From Trogon surrucura (Eukaryota; Chordata; Aves; Trogoniformes; Trogonidae): a stretch of 64,000 nt of DNA. Both the position numbers and the translations under genes were made by a program. This document shows, one piece after another, positions 24,507 to 36,071 of this stretch (its first letter is position 1; the number at the start of each line of letters is the position of its first letter). Location of the stretch: positions 1,178,001 through 1,242,000 of the forward strand of contig CM036623.1 of assembly GCA_020746105.1 (NCBI GenBank). Direction: 5' to 3'. Under the pieces are notes generated by a model. The model saw nothing but the letters and a program-made list of their open reading frames with translations. It was not told the origin of the DNA and ran no database searches.

Positions 24507-25215
24507 CAGCAACAAAAAGCTTTTTTTTTTATGTGGTAGCTAAACGAGAAGAGTTCTGATATGTGGAAGTTTGTAGGTTGGGATATAAATTTGAGAATTG
24601 TTTGTGTTCTGTAGGTTCAATAGATGTTTGTGTCCAGTAGTTGGGGATGGCTGTTTATGTTCTGCAGCCTGAGGTGTGAAGTGTCGTGTTTGTGGGGAAG
24701 GGGGGATGTGCAAGCTGCAGGAGAGCGCAGGGGGAGGCCAGGAGCTCTGGGTGCAGAGCTGCACGGGGACTGGCTGGTGCAGGCTCTGAGGCACCAGGCA
24801 GAAGAGGAGGTCAGAAGTTTGTGGTCGGCCGAGGAAGACTTGGAGCTTTCCTCAAGAAGAGCACCAGAGCGCACCTGAGGACCACCAGAGAGATGCACTG
24901 CGCAGGCAAACCGGGCAGGGACTTATGTTAATGACACCATGGATATGCATGTAGGCACCCCGTATATGTTGGGTGGGTTCCCCATTCCTGGTAAAAGTAC
25001 ATTTTGGAAGAAGTCCTGTACGTGCCTGGTGCCGTAACAAAGAATACCTGCTTAATAACTGCGGTTAGTGAGTTTTCCCGCGTCAGTTTCCAAATCCAAA
25101 CGACCACATTCCCAGTTCCAATGTCATTTTGTGTTTAAACAACAGCAATGCATGACTTTTCGAAGGGAAAAAAACAAACAAACAAATCAAAAACCTACAT
25201 GTGAATTCACAGGTG
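24507..25215. repeat. Duplicated block, copy A (interrupted by an LTR-like insert)
   Basis: The left part (24507-24556) starts CAGCAACAAAAAGCTTTTT and includes GTAGCTAAACGAGAAGAGTT. The right part (25086-25215) includes CCAAATCCAAACGACCACAT, TCCCAGTTCCAATGTCATTT and CAGCAATGCATGACTTTTC. Both align in order with copy B at 25812-25990. The insert 24557-25085 separates them. Confidence 0.8.
24557..25085 (+). mobile_element. LTR-like insertion, probable ERVL-type solo LTR
   Basis: The 529-bp insert starts TGATATG and ends GCGTCA, so it has TG...CA ends. It is flanked by a near-perfect 5-bp duplication, AGTTC on the left (24552-24556) and GTTTC on the right (25086-25090). Near its 3' end it has GTAACAAAGAATACCTGCTT, like the polyadenylation and downstream region of avian ERVL LTRs. 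The middle (24680-24900) is GC-rich and gives chance ORFs on both strands. Copy B of the surrounding block lacks it, which supports insertion. The family is inferred. Confidence 0.6.
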
Positions 25216-25270
25216 AAGCTGTGGTTTTAGTTGGAGTCACAGTTACAGCCAGAACTGGAGTTGTAGCTGG

Positions 25271-25771
25271 TGTGTCAACTTAACATGCCTGAACAAGTAG
25301 AATCAATGGGAGAGCAGACGTGTGAGGCAAAAACATTCTACAAGGAAAGCTTATCTCCACAGAGAGACTGTCCCAGGACTCCCAAATGTCATTAAGATAT
25401 GCAGAACCAGCCTGGGCCAGCCTTGGGGTCTCTTAACAAAGGTAAGGAGTTAATTGAACGGAGCTCACCAGAAGGACGCTCCAATGATGAAGTAAACGAC
25501 CACGAGAGACTCCTGACGACCACTGCAAGTCTGTACTGGGCATGCAGGAGCACGTGGTACCTTATGATAATGAGTTATCAGAAGACAATGAGTATGTTAA
25601 TCACTTATCAGAAATATCATTAATGTGTGTGTATGACCCACAGACAAGCTACACATCTGACTCTGCGGCACACCCGTCAGGCGAGGGATGCCCTGGGCGT
25701 CCAGCACTGCAGTGAGGAACACCTGCCCAGCAGTCCCCGTGACTGCTGAGCCTTGAGTTACGGCTTCCACA
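25271..25771 (+). mobile_element. Second LTR-like relic, ERVL type
   Basis: The block ends GGGATGCCCTGGGCGTCCAG, CACTGCAGTGAGGAACACCT and finally CTTCCACA. This resembles avian ERVL LTR ends, in which a polyadenylation signal follows the CCAGCACTGC motif. The signal is degraded here. The start is uncertain (TGTGTCAACTTAACATG at 25271 is my choice), and I see no target duplication. No coding domains are attached. Confidence 0.5.
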
Positions 25772-25816
25772 TTCATAGACTGGCCTAGGCTGGAAGGGAC
25801 CTTAGAGATCATTCAG
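25772..25816 (-). mobile_element. CR1 3' tail fragment
   Basis: On the plus strand TTCATAGACTGGCCTAGGC followed by TGGAAGGGACCTTAGAGATC is the reverse complement of a CR1 3' end. Only about 45 bp remains, directly abutting duplicated block copy B. Confidence 0.8.
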
Positions 25817-25990
25817 CAAAAGCTTTTTATATTTGACAGCTAAATGGGGAGAATTCCCGAATCCAAACGGGCCACACTCCCAGTCCCAATATAATTTCGA
25901 GTTGCAACAAGAGCAGTGCATAATTTTGGGGGGAAAAGAACAAAACAAAAAGATCGAAACCCACACCTGTGCGAATTGGCAGGAATTCAG
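25812..25990. repeat. Duplicated block, copy B (uninterrupted)
   Basis: It starts CAGCAAAAGCTTTTTAT, then GACAGCTAAATGGGGAGAAT, GAATCCAAACGGGCCACACT, CCCAGTCCCAATATAATTTC and AGAGCAGTGCATAATTTTGG. It aligns with both halves of copy A (24507-24556 and 25086-25215). It directly adjoins the FSIP1 CpG island. Confidence 0.8.
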
Positions 25991-25996
25991 TGTGTG

Positions 25997-26860
25997 AGCG
26001 CGCGCCGGTAACTTCCAGAAGGCCCCAGCGACGCACCCGGTTGTGCGGGTACAAGAACCGGTACAAACCGGCTCAAGCCTGCGGCCGCCGGCCCCACCGG
26101 TGCAAGCCAGCGGGCAGGGAGGGGCGGCTCCCGCTCACCCGCTCTTCCCGCCCTCGGCCCCGGCCGGGAGAGCAAGCGGGGAAGACCCAAAGTAACACAA
26201 TCGAGGACACCCCAGCAACAGCCAAGGCCCAAAGGATTCCCGAACGCAAACCCACACAGACACACAAAAAAAACAAACACAAAAAAACCAACCACCACCA
26301 CCACAGGGTCTCACAGGCAGCTTCGAGACACAGAGAGCGCCAGGACAGGCCTTTCTCGCGCTCCCCGCGGAGCCTCCGGGCTCTGCCCGCCCCGGAGGGC
26401 TCTGAGGGCCCCCCCCGGAGAGAGGGCGGACGGCCGGGACCCTCTCTCACCGGGAGCCCCTGTGGCCGGACGACCCGCTGCTGCCCGGTCTTTAGTGCAG
26501 GGCTGCAGGAGGGCGGCGGCAGCCCCGCAGCGCCGCCTCTGCCATGGCAACGGCCGCCCCGCCCTCCGCTTCAGTTGCGCCTTCGGGTGGGGCGGTGCCA
26601 CCGTGTGGCCGGGGGGCTGCGGTGGAGCTGCTCTTAGTTCGTTCCCAGAGATGCAAATATTACCGAGCTCCCCGTTGCTCACGAAGTCGGAACCAGCGGG
26701 TAACCCCACCGAGCCTGCCCTCTCCGCCCTAACAGAGAGAACCGCTGCGCGGAGAGGAGCCCCCTTCTCCCCCCGTCCCCTCGCAGGTGGTTGGGCCGGG
26801 CCGCGCCCGCTGCGGGGTGTCCGTGCGTGCGGCCGGGCCGGGGAGCGTAGTTGCCCTTGC
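25997..26860 (-). promoter_or_regulatory. FSIP1: CpG island: likely FSIP1 promoter and untranslated exon 1
   Basis: This is the only long GC-rich, CpG-dense stretch in the window. It lies 1.9 kb upstream of the FSIP1 ATG exon, which has its own acceptor, so an untranslated first exon is expected here. On the minus strand good donors occur as CCCG then GTGAGAG (GT at 26450-26449) and CGG then GTGAGC (GT at 26138-26137). GC boxes (GGGCGG or CCGCCC) occur near 26122, 26388, 26555 and 26590. There is no clear TATA box. The start site cannot be fixed. Transcription in both directions is possible, as usual for such islands. Long ORFs on both strands (for example 25969-26637 and 26311-26862) follow from the base composition and the lack of stops. 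Confidence 0.8.
26539..26552. promoter_or_regulatory. RFX X-box-like site in FSIP1 CpG island
   Basis: CTGCCATGGCAACG contains a perfect right half-site (GGCAAC) and a left half TCTGCC one or two changes from GTTGCC. RFX2 and RFX3 bind such imperfect palindromes in promoters of cilium and sperm-flagellum genes. The match to motif and gene class is good, but binding is inferred. Confidence 0.5.
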
Positions 26861-29800
26861 AAGGTTTATTTCTCCATTTAAATAGGACGTGAGCATTTAA
26901 TTCCTGTGTCCAGATTCACTTGTAAAAACCGTGAAGGCAGTTTCTGGGCCCTGCCGCTTCCTGCGACACCCATCTGCCTTGAAGTCAGGTTTTCACTGGT
27001 GGCAGCAATTCGCAAGAAACAGTTTGAAGAAACAACCTGCACCTTGTTCCAAGTAAGGTTTTGACTGTCGAATTTTTCTGCCAAAATAAACCTTACCTTG
27101 TTGGGGGCCTGTATTTGCTGTCTGCAGTAGCGTGTAATTTGGTGCTTACAGCGTGTGGCATTTTCCTGCCGTGTTCTGGAAGTGCCAGAGAGAGAAGAAC
27201 ATTTTTTCCTGGTATGTAGCGCAGTGGCAATGGAGTGTGGTTTGCAGTTAAGAATTAAAGACAAACACAGAAAATACATCAGTGGACCACGTGTATTTCA
27301 GCCTCCTTCCTAAGCACACTGAGCTCCAGGTATATGACAATTCTCACATAAATCCTGCAGCTGCTAATGCAGTAAGTGGCGTTTGGAACGGGTGGTGCTT
27401 TCCAGATCGCACAGGTCATGGTTTGAAGCAAAAATAGAAAATTGTTTACATTCACAAGCTGAGTATTTAAGGCCAGTAATGACAAGAACACAGTAGAATA
27501 TACAATACGGTTCCAAATCTGCCTTTTGCTGTGTTAGGAATTATATTAGCCATGAATAATAAGTATGGGAAGAAGCTAAGTATAACAATCCCAATACTTC
27601 TTTACAGTAGAGTGTACGGGGTTAACAGCTGACAAGAGTTTGACTCACCTTCAGCCTCTCCCTTATTACAGACTGCCTACAGACTCAGAAAAGCCCATAG
27701 GAGAAGATCCATCTCTGCATTTAGTATCAAACAGACATAAAACTTTGAAAGTGGTGCAGAAATAGGCTCTGTACAGCTGCCTGTCCACATAGAATCAGTG
27801 AAGGTTTTTGATGAGGCTTTCACACCTGAGAGTCAATAACAACGGCTTAGCAGGGAAGTCTCAAAACACAGCTGATCTCAATATCTGTGAGTGTTTTATG
27901 TCCTAGAAGACCCAGAGAGGAAAAGATGTCCGTAGAGTTAATCTGAAATCCTGCAAATCAGGCCATGACTCTTCACTTCCCGTAAGAGGACTGAACTTTG
28001 TAAATACCATTAAATATTAGAGAATCTCAAATACTGTTACAGGTGACAGATGTATTTCTGATGAAGCTTGAACTACAAAGCAGAACAAACGGTGTGATTT
28101 CCTTGTGCACCATTCTGGGAAGAGGTTAATTTTGCTCCACGACAAACTAGATACTTCTCTAAGTATGATGATTTAAAAACAAACCGAACCTGAAGAAAAC
28201 TCTTGTGTTTGGGAAGAAGTCCAAGATGTGCTTTTCATCCTACAAGATGGGTTACAACATGATGAAGCCACATTTAGACAAGCTGTCTTTGATACTCAGA
28301 ACACAGTCACCATAGTAACAGAATTCATTCATTTATCTTTCCTCCCTAATCCAATCAAGAAGAAACAAACGAGAGGGAAAAATATTGGGAACTTGTTCCC
28401 ATTACTGCTGCTTATCTTCGTACCCCCCTGCTGAAGAGCATTTTAATAGTAGCCAAAACACCCTTGTTGGCTCGTGGAGGCTGGAGGGCAAATTATCAAG
28501 ACTTTCTTTAATGCTTCTTAGTTATTTGTCTCTGATGTTTTTAATATTCTTTTGTGTACTCCCCTGAAGTAGCTTTTCTTTACCACAGGCAATATTTTAA
28601 AGGTAGACTGCAATGGTTTTAGTAACCAGATCAGGAGAAGCACAGCTAATTTTCATTATATTAATAACCCTGAATGTTAGGGAATAAACAGACTCTTTTC
28701 TTGAAAAGGACAAATAAATTGTGTATTAGTATCTTTTGACTGGCATGTGCCAAGTCAAAAGCAAAACGCCAGGAATTTGGGGCCATATTCCAACTTTCCC
28801 AGTAACCCCTCAGCTGAGGAGGAAAGGCTAAACTAAAATGCTCAATTGAATCAGTGGTAAAACTTCCGCTGCGTTTAATAAACCCTGGCTCGCGTTACCA
28901 AAGGAGCATTCAGGAATTAGATCTGATTTGCTAGTTCTTACGCTTTCTTTAAAGAACTGACCATTTTCTCCTTACAGAGAAGCAACAAGTGAAATGCTCC
29001 TGTGCACATGCAGAGGGGCTGTCGCTCTAAATCCTGCTCTTGTATTGCCGTCCTCAAAGAAAGCAATCAGACAAATCAGCCTCTGTGTACTCTTCGCCAC
29101 CTTTGGCTGGTTTCACAGCTTAAAACGAGACCTGGAACAGGTATCGCTTCGGGCTGGTTCTTGCTGTTCCCTCGCTGTGTCTGCCAGGGGAGGAATCAAC
29201 TTGCTCATGAACACGAGCATCTGGAGTTCTGCAACAGTCTACGAGTTTTGTTTTGTATTCCTAAACTGTCCTTGAATTACACATTGCTGCAGTTACTAAC
29301 CTCATGGTCCGAGGTAAGTCATTTAGAATCCCGCCAATATCCCTCCTTTGGCACAGACACAGTCACTTCAACTACAACACGAAGCAGTCTTCTGAAGAGG
29401 TAAGAATGTGTTCATCGCTTCAACCATATCTTTAGGGGTGGGCAGGGATTCCTTTACGGTAAAAAAAACCAAACCGAAAACCACTGATGATTTCGTACGG
29501 ACTTCTACATAGGTTAAAGAGCAATTACACAGTAATTTATATCAAACGTGTAAAAGGCAGGGATCTTGCCTTTTTTTTTTTTTTTCACATTTACGTTCTC
29601 TATCAAATCGTGCAGTGTGAGAGGAACTGCCAGAGTTCTGTGGGACATGAAACTGCCCCCAGAGCTGGTTACCTTCCCAGCAGCTGATGGGACAGCTCCT
29701 GCTCAGCTGGAACCAGCCTCTAAGTCCCAGTCCTACAGATGGGGAGCCACAGCCTGACTTTCTGTTCTTCAAGATACATCCCACTGACACAGGAATATTT

Positions 29801-31570
29801 TCCTAGCAAACAGGGAGCAGAACAGAAGAAACCTTGCTACTGACACTCAGCCAGCCTCTTCTTCAAAACATTATCTATAGGTGTATTTTTAAAATCAGAA
29901 CAAATGCTTTCAACAAATTACTGCAGCTTAATAACAATTAGATCTGTTACAGAGTAGGGTATTTGGGGAATTTCTAGAAAATAACTGCTTTTCTCTGGAA
30001 GTTTATCCCATTGTGCAAAATACATTGTTGCCAAGGAGCCAACCAAAATAGCATTATTTGGTGCTGAAGGACTGTGGGGGTTTTTTGTTTTAAAAAAATT
30101 TTTGCATGCTGCTTGTTTGAATTTAACAATATTTCTTGAGGCTATCTAGGAACAGTAAATTGACACTGTCCCCAGTCTGAGCTCCATTTTCTATTTTTTT
30201 TCCCTAACTGCTAGAATAATGACTTTTAACTTCCTCTCTTCCAAGTTTATTCTTCCGTAGTAAGATTTAGCCTTTAAATCTACTTGCACAGGGCAAATCA
30301 CCCTGGGCTTTCACTTCTTGAATTCCCACAGCTTTGCTTTGTATCTCACTCTCTTTCATCAATAATCTGCGGAGAAAGATTTATCCTGCCAACACCTCTG
30401 GTTGTTAAAAATAACCATCATAACACAAAAACTTCCACTTCTGCTTATCTTTAATGTGATGATAGAGAAGTCTCGATTATTATTTTTTTCATACTGGATG
30501 CTGGAGAACATTTTGCCCAGTAGAAATCATTTGAACAACAAGCCAGCAGACAGCAGGAATGACGCAAAGTTACCACTGTCTTAGGTGAAGTCAAAAACCA
30601 GTCAGAAACCAAACTCTACAAACCAAGTAGTCCATCTTGCATAAAGAGTCCCCTGAATCACTGTTTTCTAATGACATTTCTAGCACAGAGGCTGTATTAC
30701 AAATTTCACACGGATTATTTTTCCTACGCAAAGATGTGCTTTTGTGTATTTTTTCTGCCTCCCTTAAACATTCATATGGATAACATAAAATATTTCCAAA
30801 TAATTCTTCAGGTATGGAAAAGCACCTTAGTTAAGTTTCTGGTGAAAGGTTTCCATGTCTTCAGATAGAGTCTGCTGAAAAAAAAAAAGACCCAAGCAAG
30901 TTCTTAAATGTGTCTGCTTTTGACAGTGTCTCAACTGTCAAAACCCACCACAAACCCCTTGCTTTCCATATACATTTCCAAATTCCATGCAGTTTGGCTC
31001 TTTGTATTTATCACTGGTATTTTATTCAACATGAGAGCTGAAAAGAACAAAAGTCATTTTGTTTTCCCCAAAGGAGTTCAGATTTGAATAATCATTTATC
31101 CACATTCATTAATCACAGAGACTTTGACCAGTATCTCTATGCAAGTGAGACATAAATATTAAACTTCATCAAAATTCGTAAGGAAACTGTAACTCCTACT
31201 TCACTTTTTAGGCTTTCAGTATTTTTTGAATGGCATCTGTTCTTTGCTAGCTCTGCAAAAAAACAAACACTCTATTAAATTACTTTTTATCGACACTTTA
31301 AAATCTGCTACAGTACTTCTCTTCCTCTGCCACAGAAGCAACAGCTTTCCTGGAATATTTCTTGTGTTTAATTTCAGGCAAGCTATGTCTGCCTTCTCAT
31401 CTCTGTACCTAAGAAGCAGGGTAGATGGGGTTTCCACACCCATCCTGGACCCACTGAAGACTAGTCCTCAGTCCCAAGCTGAGAACTTCTTGAACTAGCA
31501 CTGCAACCACAGAGGAAGTAGAGAAAAACATCATTTACACAGTGATTTATAAACTTGGTTTCGATACATT
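26861..31570. other. Intergenic region between the FSIP1 promoter and the GPR176 3' end
   Basis: I recognise no coding exon, RNA gene or mobile element in this stretch. A T-run lies at about 29571-29585. ORFs such as 26878-27279, 28994-29403 and 31226-31498 have no conserved features. A strong plus-strand donor-like sequence (CCAA then GTAAGG at 27053) lies just outside the CpG island and could serve a divergent transcript, but that is speculative. Confidence 0.7.
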
Positions 31571-33344
31571 TTTATTGAAACATTTGCTTTTAATGCCATG
31601 TAGAAATCCACCGCCTTGGAGCCATCAGAAGCTGCTGACGTTCTTCAGGCATGTCAAAGGAAGAACAGGTACAGCTCCAAGTGCTGCTTCAGCAGAATTT
31701 TTTTCTCGCTTTTAACATTAACCAGTTGGATTTAGCAAGCTACTGTGAACTTGCCGAGATCGTTCACCTTGTCCTTTTACAAGTCTGCTTTCAGTCTTCA
31801 AAACTTCACTTTCATGAACAGGCAGTAACTACAGATAAAGGTTCCGCATGCACCAAAAAGCTGAAGCACAGGAGAACCACAAGGAGTGCTTTTAAGAAAC
31901 TACCCACAGAGACAACAGTGAATGCAGATAAGGAAGAAGGAAAGACTACTTGCAAGTGAACAAGGATTAAAATGTCCGGGTTACAGTAGTTTCAGGTCAT
32001 CTAACAGACTGACATAGTTTAAATTCACACTCACTAGAAACGAGACAAGGTGACTGTGGTGAGGCAGGGTGGGCAAGCTGCAGCAGGATGCCTGAACTCT
32101 CACAGAGAGGCCGGTTTGCTGTTGCCGGTGATGGCACAACTGATTCACCCAGGAATTAGGCACCAGATGCAAAAGTCTCATGTTCATACACTGCGTGATC
32201 TGCTCTGTGAGACGAGTGGAGTGGGACGGTTGGCATCTAGATCTGTGAAGTTAGACAGAAAACCTCCCTAGCTCTGGCAACAGTGAGCAACAGCATTAAC
32301 AGGCCTTGCGGTTTAGGCTCTGTTACCAGCTTCCTCACCCAGCCCTTCAGTACAAGGCTCTTCGCATTTCTGACCCATTTTGTCATTTGCTAGCTTTCCA
32401 GTAAGAAAACAGCAGAGTGCGTCAGCAGGTTAAGTCGTATTTTAAGGCTGACCCCTTGGTTCCCTACGCAACACATACATTACACTGTTTGGACGTTTGT
32501 ATATGGCCTTTATTATAGGATCGAAATGTTCTATTTATGCCCTTGGCACATACATACTTTTCTAAAGGAGTCACGATATGTCCTGCATGGTCTGCAATCC
32601 AGATTTTACTTAAGACTACAAGAATATATGGTGTGGGTTTTTTAAAAAGGTCTTTCTCAGGTTTGAAACATACGGTGATTTGGGTATCCTTGGTTTTGCT
32701 GAATTTTCAAGCCCAAAAAAGTGCTTTAGGTTTTAAAGGAGTTTAGATGTTTGGCAGATACTTGGAGACTAAATTGTGCAAAATGCCCAGCAAGTTTTAT
32801 TTTTAACACTGATTTAAGATATGGGCTTAACAGAAAATAGATGTACTTAAATAGTCCATTTTACTTCATCCATGAAATGTGCAGAATCTTGCTGTGTCTG
32901 TCTACAGGAGGTTAGGACCTACCCATTCTGCATCTGTCTTCTGCTCCCTCCAGCCTTTCCTACTGTCCTACTATCCTCCTTTGATACCCAGTTCATTTTA
33001 ATGCAACACGAGGTTTCCCAGCAAATTGACTGCTGTATTTCCGTACTTCAGCGATACAAAAAGTTCCCTAAGCCATATGTGCTTTTTGGAATTTAATCAG
33101 GCTGGTATTACTGTAGGGATTTCACAGGAAAACTAAGAAACACCATCTTTTGATACACTATTTCCATGAGAACATATTAATAAGGAACACTTGTATATAC
33201 ATTTTCCTTTTGTTTGTTCATTTAAATTATATTTGGCACCAAAAAAAATCAGCCTGTAACAAATTTCAGCATAACAAAGATCCATGGGATCACACATGTA
33301 ATAGAAGGTGACCTTCCTCTGTCACTTTAAAGCTCCTGCTCTCA
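31571..33344 (-). other. GPR176: Candidate GPR176 3' UTR
   Basis: The stretch after the GPR176 stop codon has several minus-strand AATAAA signals (TTTATT on plus at 32796-32801, 32509-32514 and 31571-31576). Which is used cannot be told from sequence alone. The interval is AT-rich with no other recognisable gene. Confidence 0.45.
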
Positions 33345-34452
33345 CTAAGAATCCACCTTAGGAAAGATACTGACTTTATTGTTTCTGCTGATTTTCCTTT
33401 CTGCTTTACACTTGGGCTGTTTCGTCTGGATTAGCTCTTCAGGGGTATTCCCCAAAGGAGGAAGGAGTCGCTTCTTACTGTTCCGGTTTTCTGAGAGCCA
33501 CTGTGGAGGCAGCTCAAAGGGTCCAAAACCAAACTGCATGGAATACTTGTCATTTACCGCATCAGCTTCTGTTGGCACAGCTGGTGCGACCTGAGCCGCA
33601 GAGTCTGAAATCATTTGTGGTGCAAACTTGTGAACCGAAGTCTCTCCTACCTCCAAACTGGTGGTAGGAATTTCCTTCTGTTGAAAGTCCCCAGAGCCAA
33701 TGGATTTGGTCTCGTTCTCCTCATCTTCTGTTGGCTTGAAGATTTGTTGTTGCCCGATATGAAACATCTCCAGAAGCTGGCTCCCCGAACGGACGCTGGG
33801 CTCCAGGTTAGCATCTGTGACACCACCCGAGCTGACGATGTTTCTCCTGCTATACCTGCGGTGCAGCTGTACCAGCGTCCCCACCAAGCACTTCCGTACC
33901 GATTTGTTAACAATCAAAAACAACAAAGGATTGGCCAGCAAAGAGACCTTGGGCAACCAAATGGCAGTGAGGAGCAAGAAGACTGAAATATCTGAAATAT
34001 TGAGTATGGTGCGGTAAATCACCAAAGTCACGTAGGGCACGCTGCAGAAAATAAATATCATGACCATAGAAAGCAGCATGGCATGAAGCTCAGCTTCTCG
34101 CTGGGAGGCGTAAGGGATAGAAATTGTGTTTTGGGGGGTCCTTAAGGCAGCTATGATGACTTTTTTCTTCTGGCTGGCACTCAGTGCCCTGCGAATAAGA
34201 ATCATGAAGAGAAACACCACAGCCACTGGTACAATCACAGTGGTGACGTTATAGATGATGACGTAAATCAGGTGGCCAAGGGAGTAACTCCAAGATTCAG
34301 AACAGGTGGACATGGCGTAAATATCAGACACGTTGGTCACAGCAAATACCGGAATGCTGGCCACTATTGCGTGGGCCCAGATATAGATAACCAGGTCTCG
34401 GGATTTTGCATCAGATATTTTTCTTTCCAGAGGGTATAAAACAGAGTAGTAC
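33345..34452 (-). CDS. GPR176: GPR176 last coding exon (TM4-TM7 and C-terminal tail)
   Basis: GPR176 is an orphan class A GPCR at the plasma membrane. In mammals it couples to Gz, lowers cAMP with high constitutive activity and sets the pace of the circadian clock in the suprachiasmatic nucleus. This 1108-bp exon supplies one base of the DRY arginine codon, 368 codons and the stop (33347-33345). It encodes the Y of DRY, YYSVLYPLERKISDAKSR in the second intracellular loop, TM4 (IWAHAIVASIPVFAV), TM5 (IVPVAVVFLFMILI), a third loop with ALSASQKKKVIIAALRTPQN, TM6 (MLLSMVMIFIFCSVPY) and TM7 ending LLANPLLFLIVNKS. NPLLF replaces the usual NPxxY. A 160-residue tail ends RNNKVSIFPKVDS. Similarity to the 515-aa human protein is very high, especially KKRLLPPLGNTPEELIQTK in the tail. 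The acceptor AG is at 34454-34453 after a T-run. Confidence 0.99.
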
Positions 34453-36071
34453 CTGTCCAAAAAAAAAAAAAATTTACAAGTGATACAGTGCAACGGGTGA
34501 CGTCTATAATGAGCACAGTGCTTAGGAGAAGCCTCTCAGGAGCCATCTGAGTGTAAAGCCCCAAGTCCCTAACTGGGTTGCCAACTGACTACTTGCTTCT
34601 AAGAGAGCAAAAAACCACCAAGGGTCCAGCAGAAAAAAACCCTGAATATTCAAACGTCAGGATCACATTACTGGTAGTGAACAGTTTTTTTTCAATAATT
34701 GGGACTATATCACTTTGGCTGATGTGTATGAACATTGCTTTGAAAGTTTTGTAATTTACTTACTTGTAAACTGGACACATGATGGACACTGTAAACATGA
34801 TGGAGACATAGGTATGTAGCACTGAAAGGCCAGACTCAATCTGAAAAGCTGCTTTATGATAGGTTTTTTTTTTTTCTCTCTGGATATTTGGAAAAAGCTG
34901 TTGGTCACCCATCTACTGGAAGTACAGTGGGGCTTTGCTTTGCACAAGCTCTGGCTGGCAAGGCCCCGAGCAAAAAAGGAGTCAAACAGTGAACATTCTG
35001 TGTGCATTACAAAAAAATAAATCTATGTATCTCTGACAAGCACTTCAATTTTCAGACACTGATTCATTGTTTGCTTACTGCTGTGGACTCTTAACGCTCT
35101 CAGATTTTTCATGACAGACCTATTCTTTTACACTTATCCTTATAAACTGTAGCAGTCTGTGCTTTTTGTGAGGAAGACTGTAAGTTTTATTGGGGAAGGG
35201 CAAACGATATGCTGTTCCAGTGGCAACACTGGTGTACATTACAGATGATGATACTGCATTTATCAAGACATTAACATTAAAGTAACAGATACATCACTTG
35301 ACTAGCTATACAGTTTGTTTTTGTAGAACTAACATACTCTGTGGTGAGACACAATAACAGACTAACAATAATGTATAAATCCACTGGTTTAGTAATGGAA
35401 ATGTATTAAACCAGTGTCTACCCTTCCTTTAAAATACCTAACACAACACTGTCAAAATGACACACGTGTGTGTTAGGTGCGATCAGTGACTGCTAATAAT
35501 AATAAGCACAAAGAATGCAATCCAGAAACTTAAGACAGTCCAAAAGGCCAGTTTTGTTTTCAACTGATCTTGTACATACAAAACCTCTTTGAATTAATTC
35601 TGGCTGTATTTACATTATTTGGGTGATTTTTTTTAAACAGATCCACATTTGAAATTTGAAACTGGTGGATGATCTACCTCAGGCATTGGTACACTGTTCT
35701 AACAGGTAATGGCTTTCAACTTTGACAGTTAAAAATGTCCCCCTGGTCTATGCTCTGAAGTCGTCTGCTTTCAAGTTCCATTACTGAGTAAGAACTATTA
35801 ACAGGAAGACTGAAAGGATGAAAACTTCTCCAAAGACAAATCTATAGACTCAAAATCCTTTTATAAATCTCCAGAGATATCAGAGTAAACTAAAAAATTA
35901 ATGTTTTCAATGTTACAGAGAAGAGTAACCATGCCAGAACATTTTAGAAAGAAGCTGTACACTGTAAGCAAAGCACTGGAAGAAGCAAGACAAATATGAA
36001 AAGGAGAAAATGGTTTCAAAGGGAGAAAGAAGAAAGAAAAAGCAAGGATCCTGGCAAATTTGCTCTCTTAC
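34453..36071 (-). other. GPR176: GPR176 intron 2
   Basis: This 1619-bp AT-rich intron splits the arginine codon of the DRY motif. A purine-rich run lies at about 35990-36045. I see no nested gene or repeat element. Confidence 0.9.

Larger units (their letters stand above)
24088..25996 (-). other. FSIP1: FSIP1 5' UTR intron, repeat-rich
   Basis: This stretch lies between the first coding exon and the CpG island and is read as the intron after an untranslated exon. It contains a duplicated block, two LTR-like insertions and a CR1 fragment, listed separately. 24088-24506 is AT-rich with nothing recognisable. Confidence 0.7.

Noticed and set aside
25969..26881. Several ORFs of 105-222 codons through the CpG island
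   Set aside because: Overlapping frames on both strands with Arg, Pro, Ala and Gly bias are expected from GC-rich DNA that lacks stop codons. No domain or splice support is visible.
31651..31959. A 102-codon plus-strand ORF near the GPR176 3' end
   Set aside because: It has no recognisable domain and overlaps the likely GPR176 3' UTR on the other strand. Chance is the simpler reading.
34453..34493. Start of the GPR176 exon at the upstream ATG at 34493
   Set aside because: The ATG is intronic. The acceptor AG at 34454-34453 follows a T-run and gives the conserved DRYYSVLYP join with the upstream exon.
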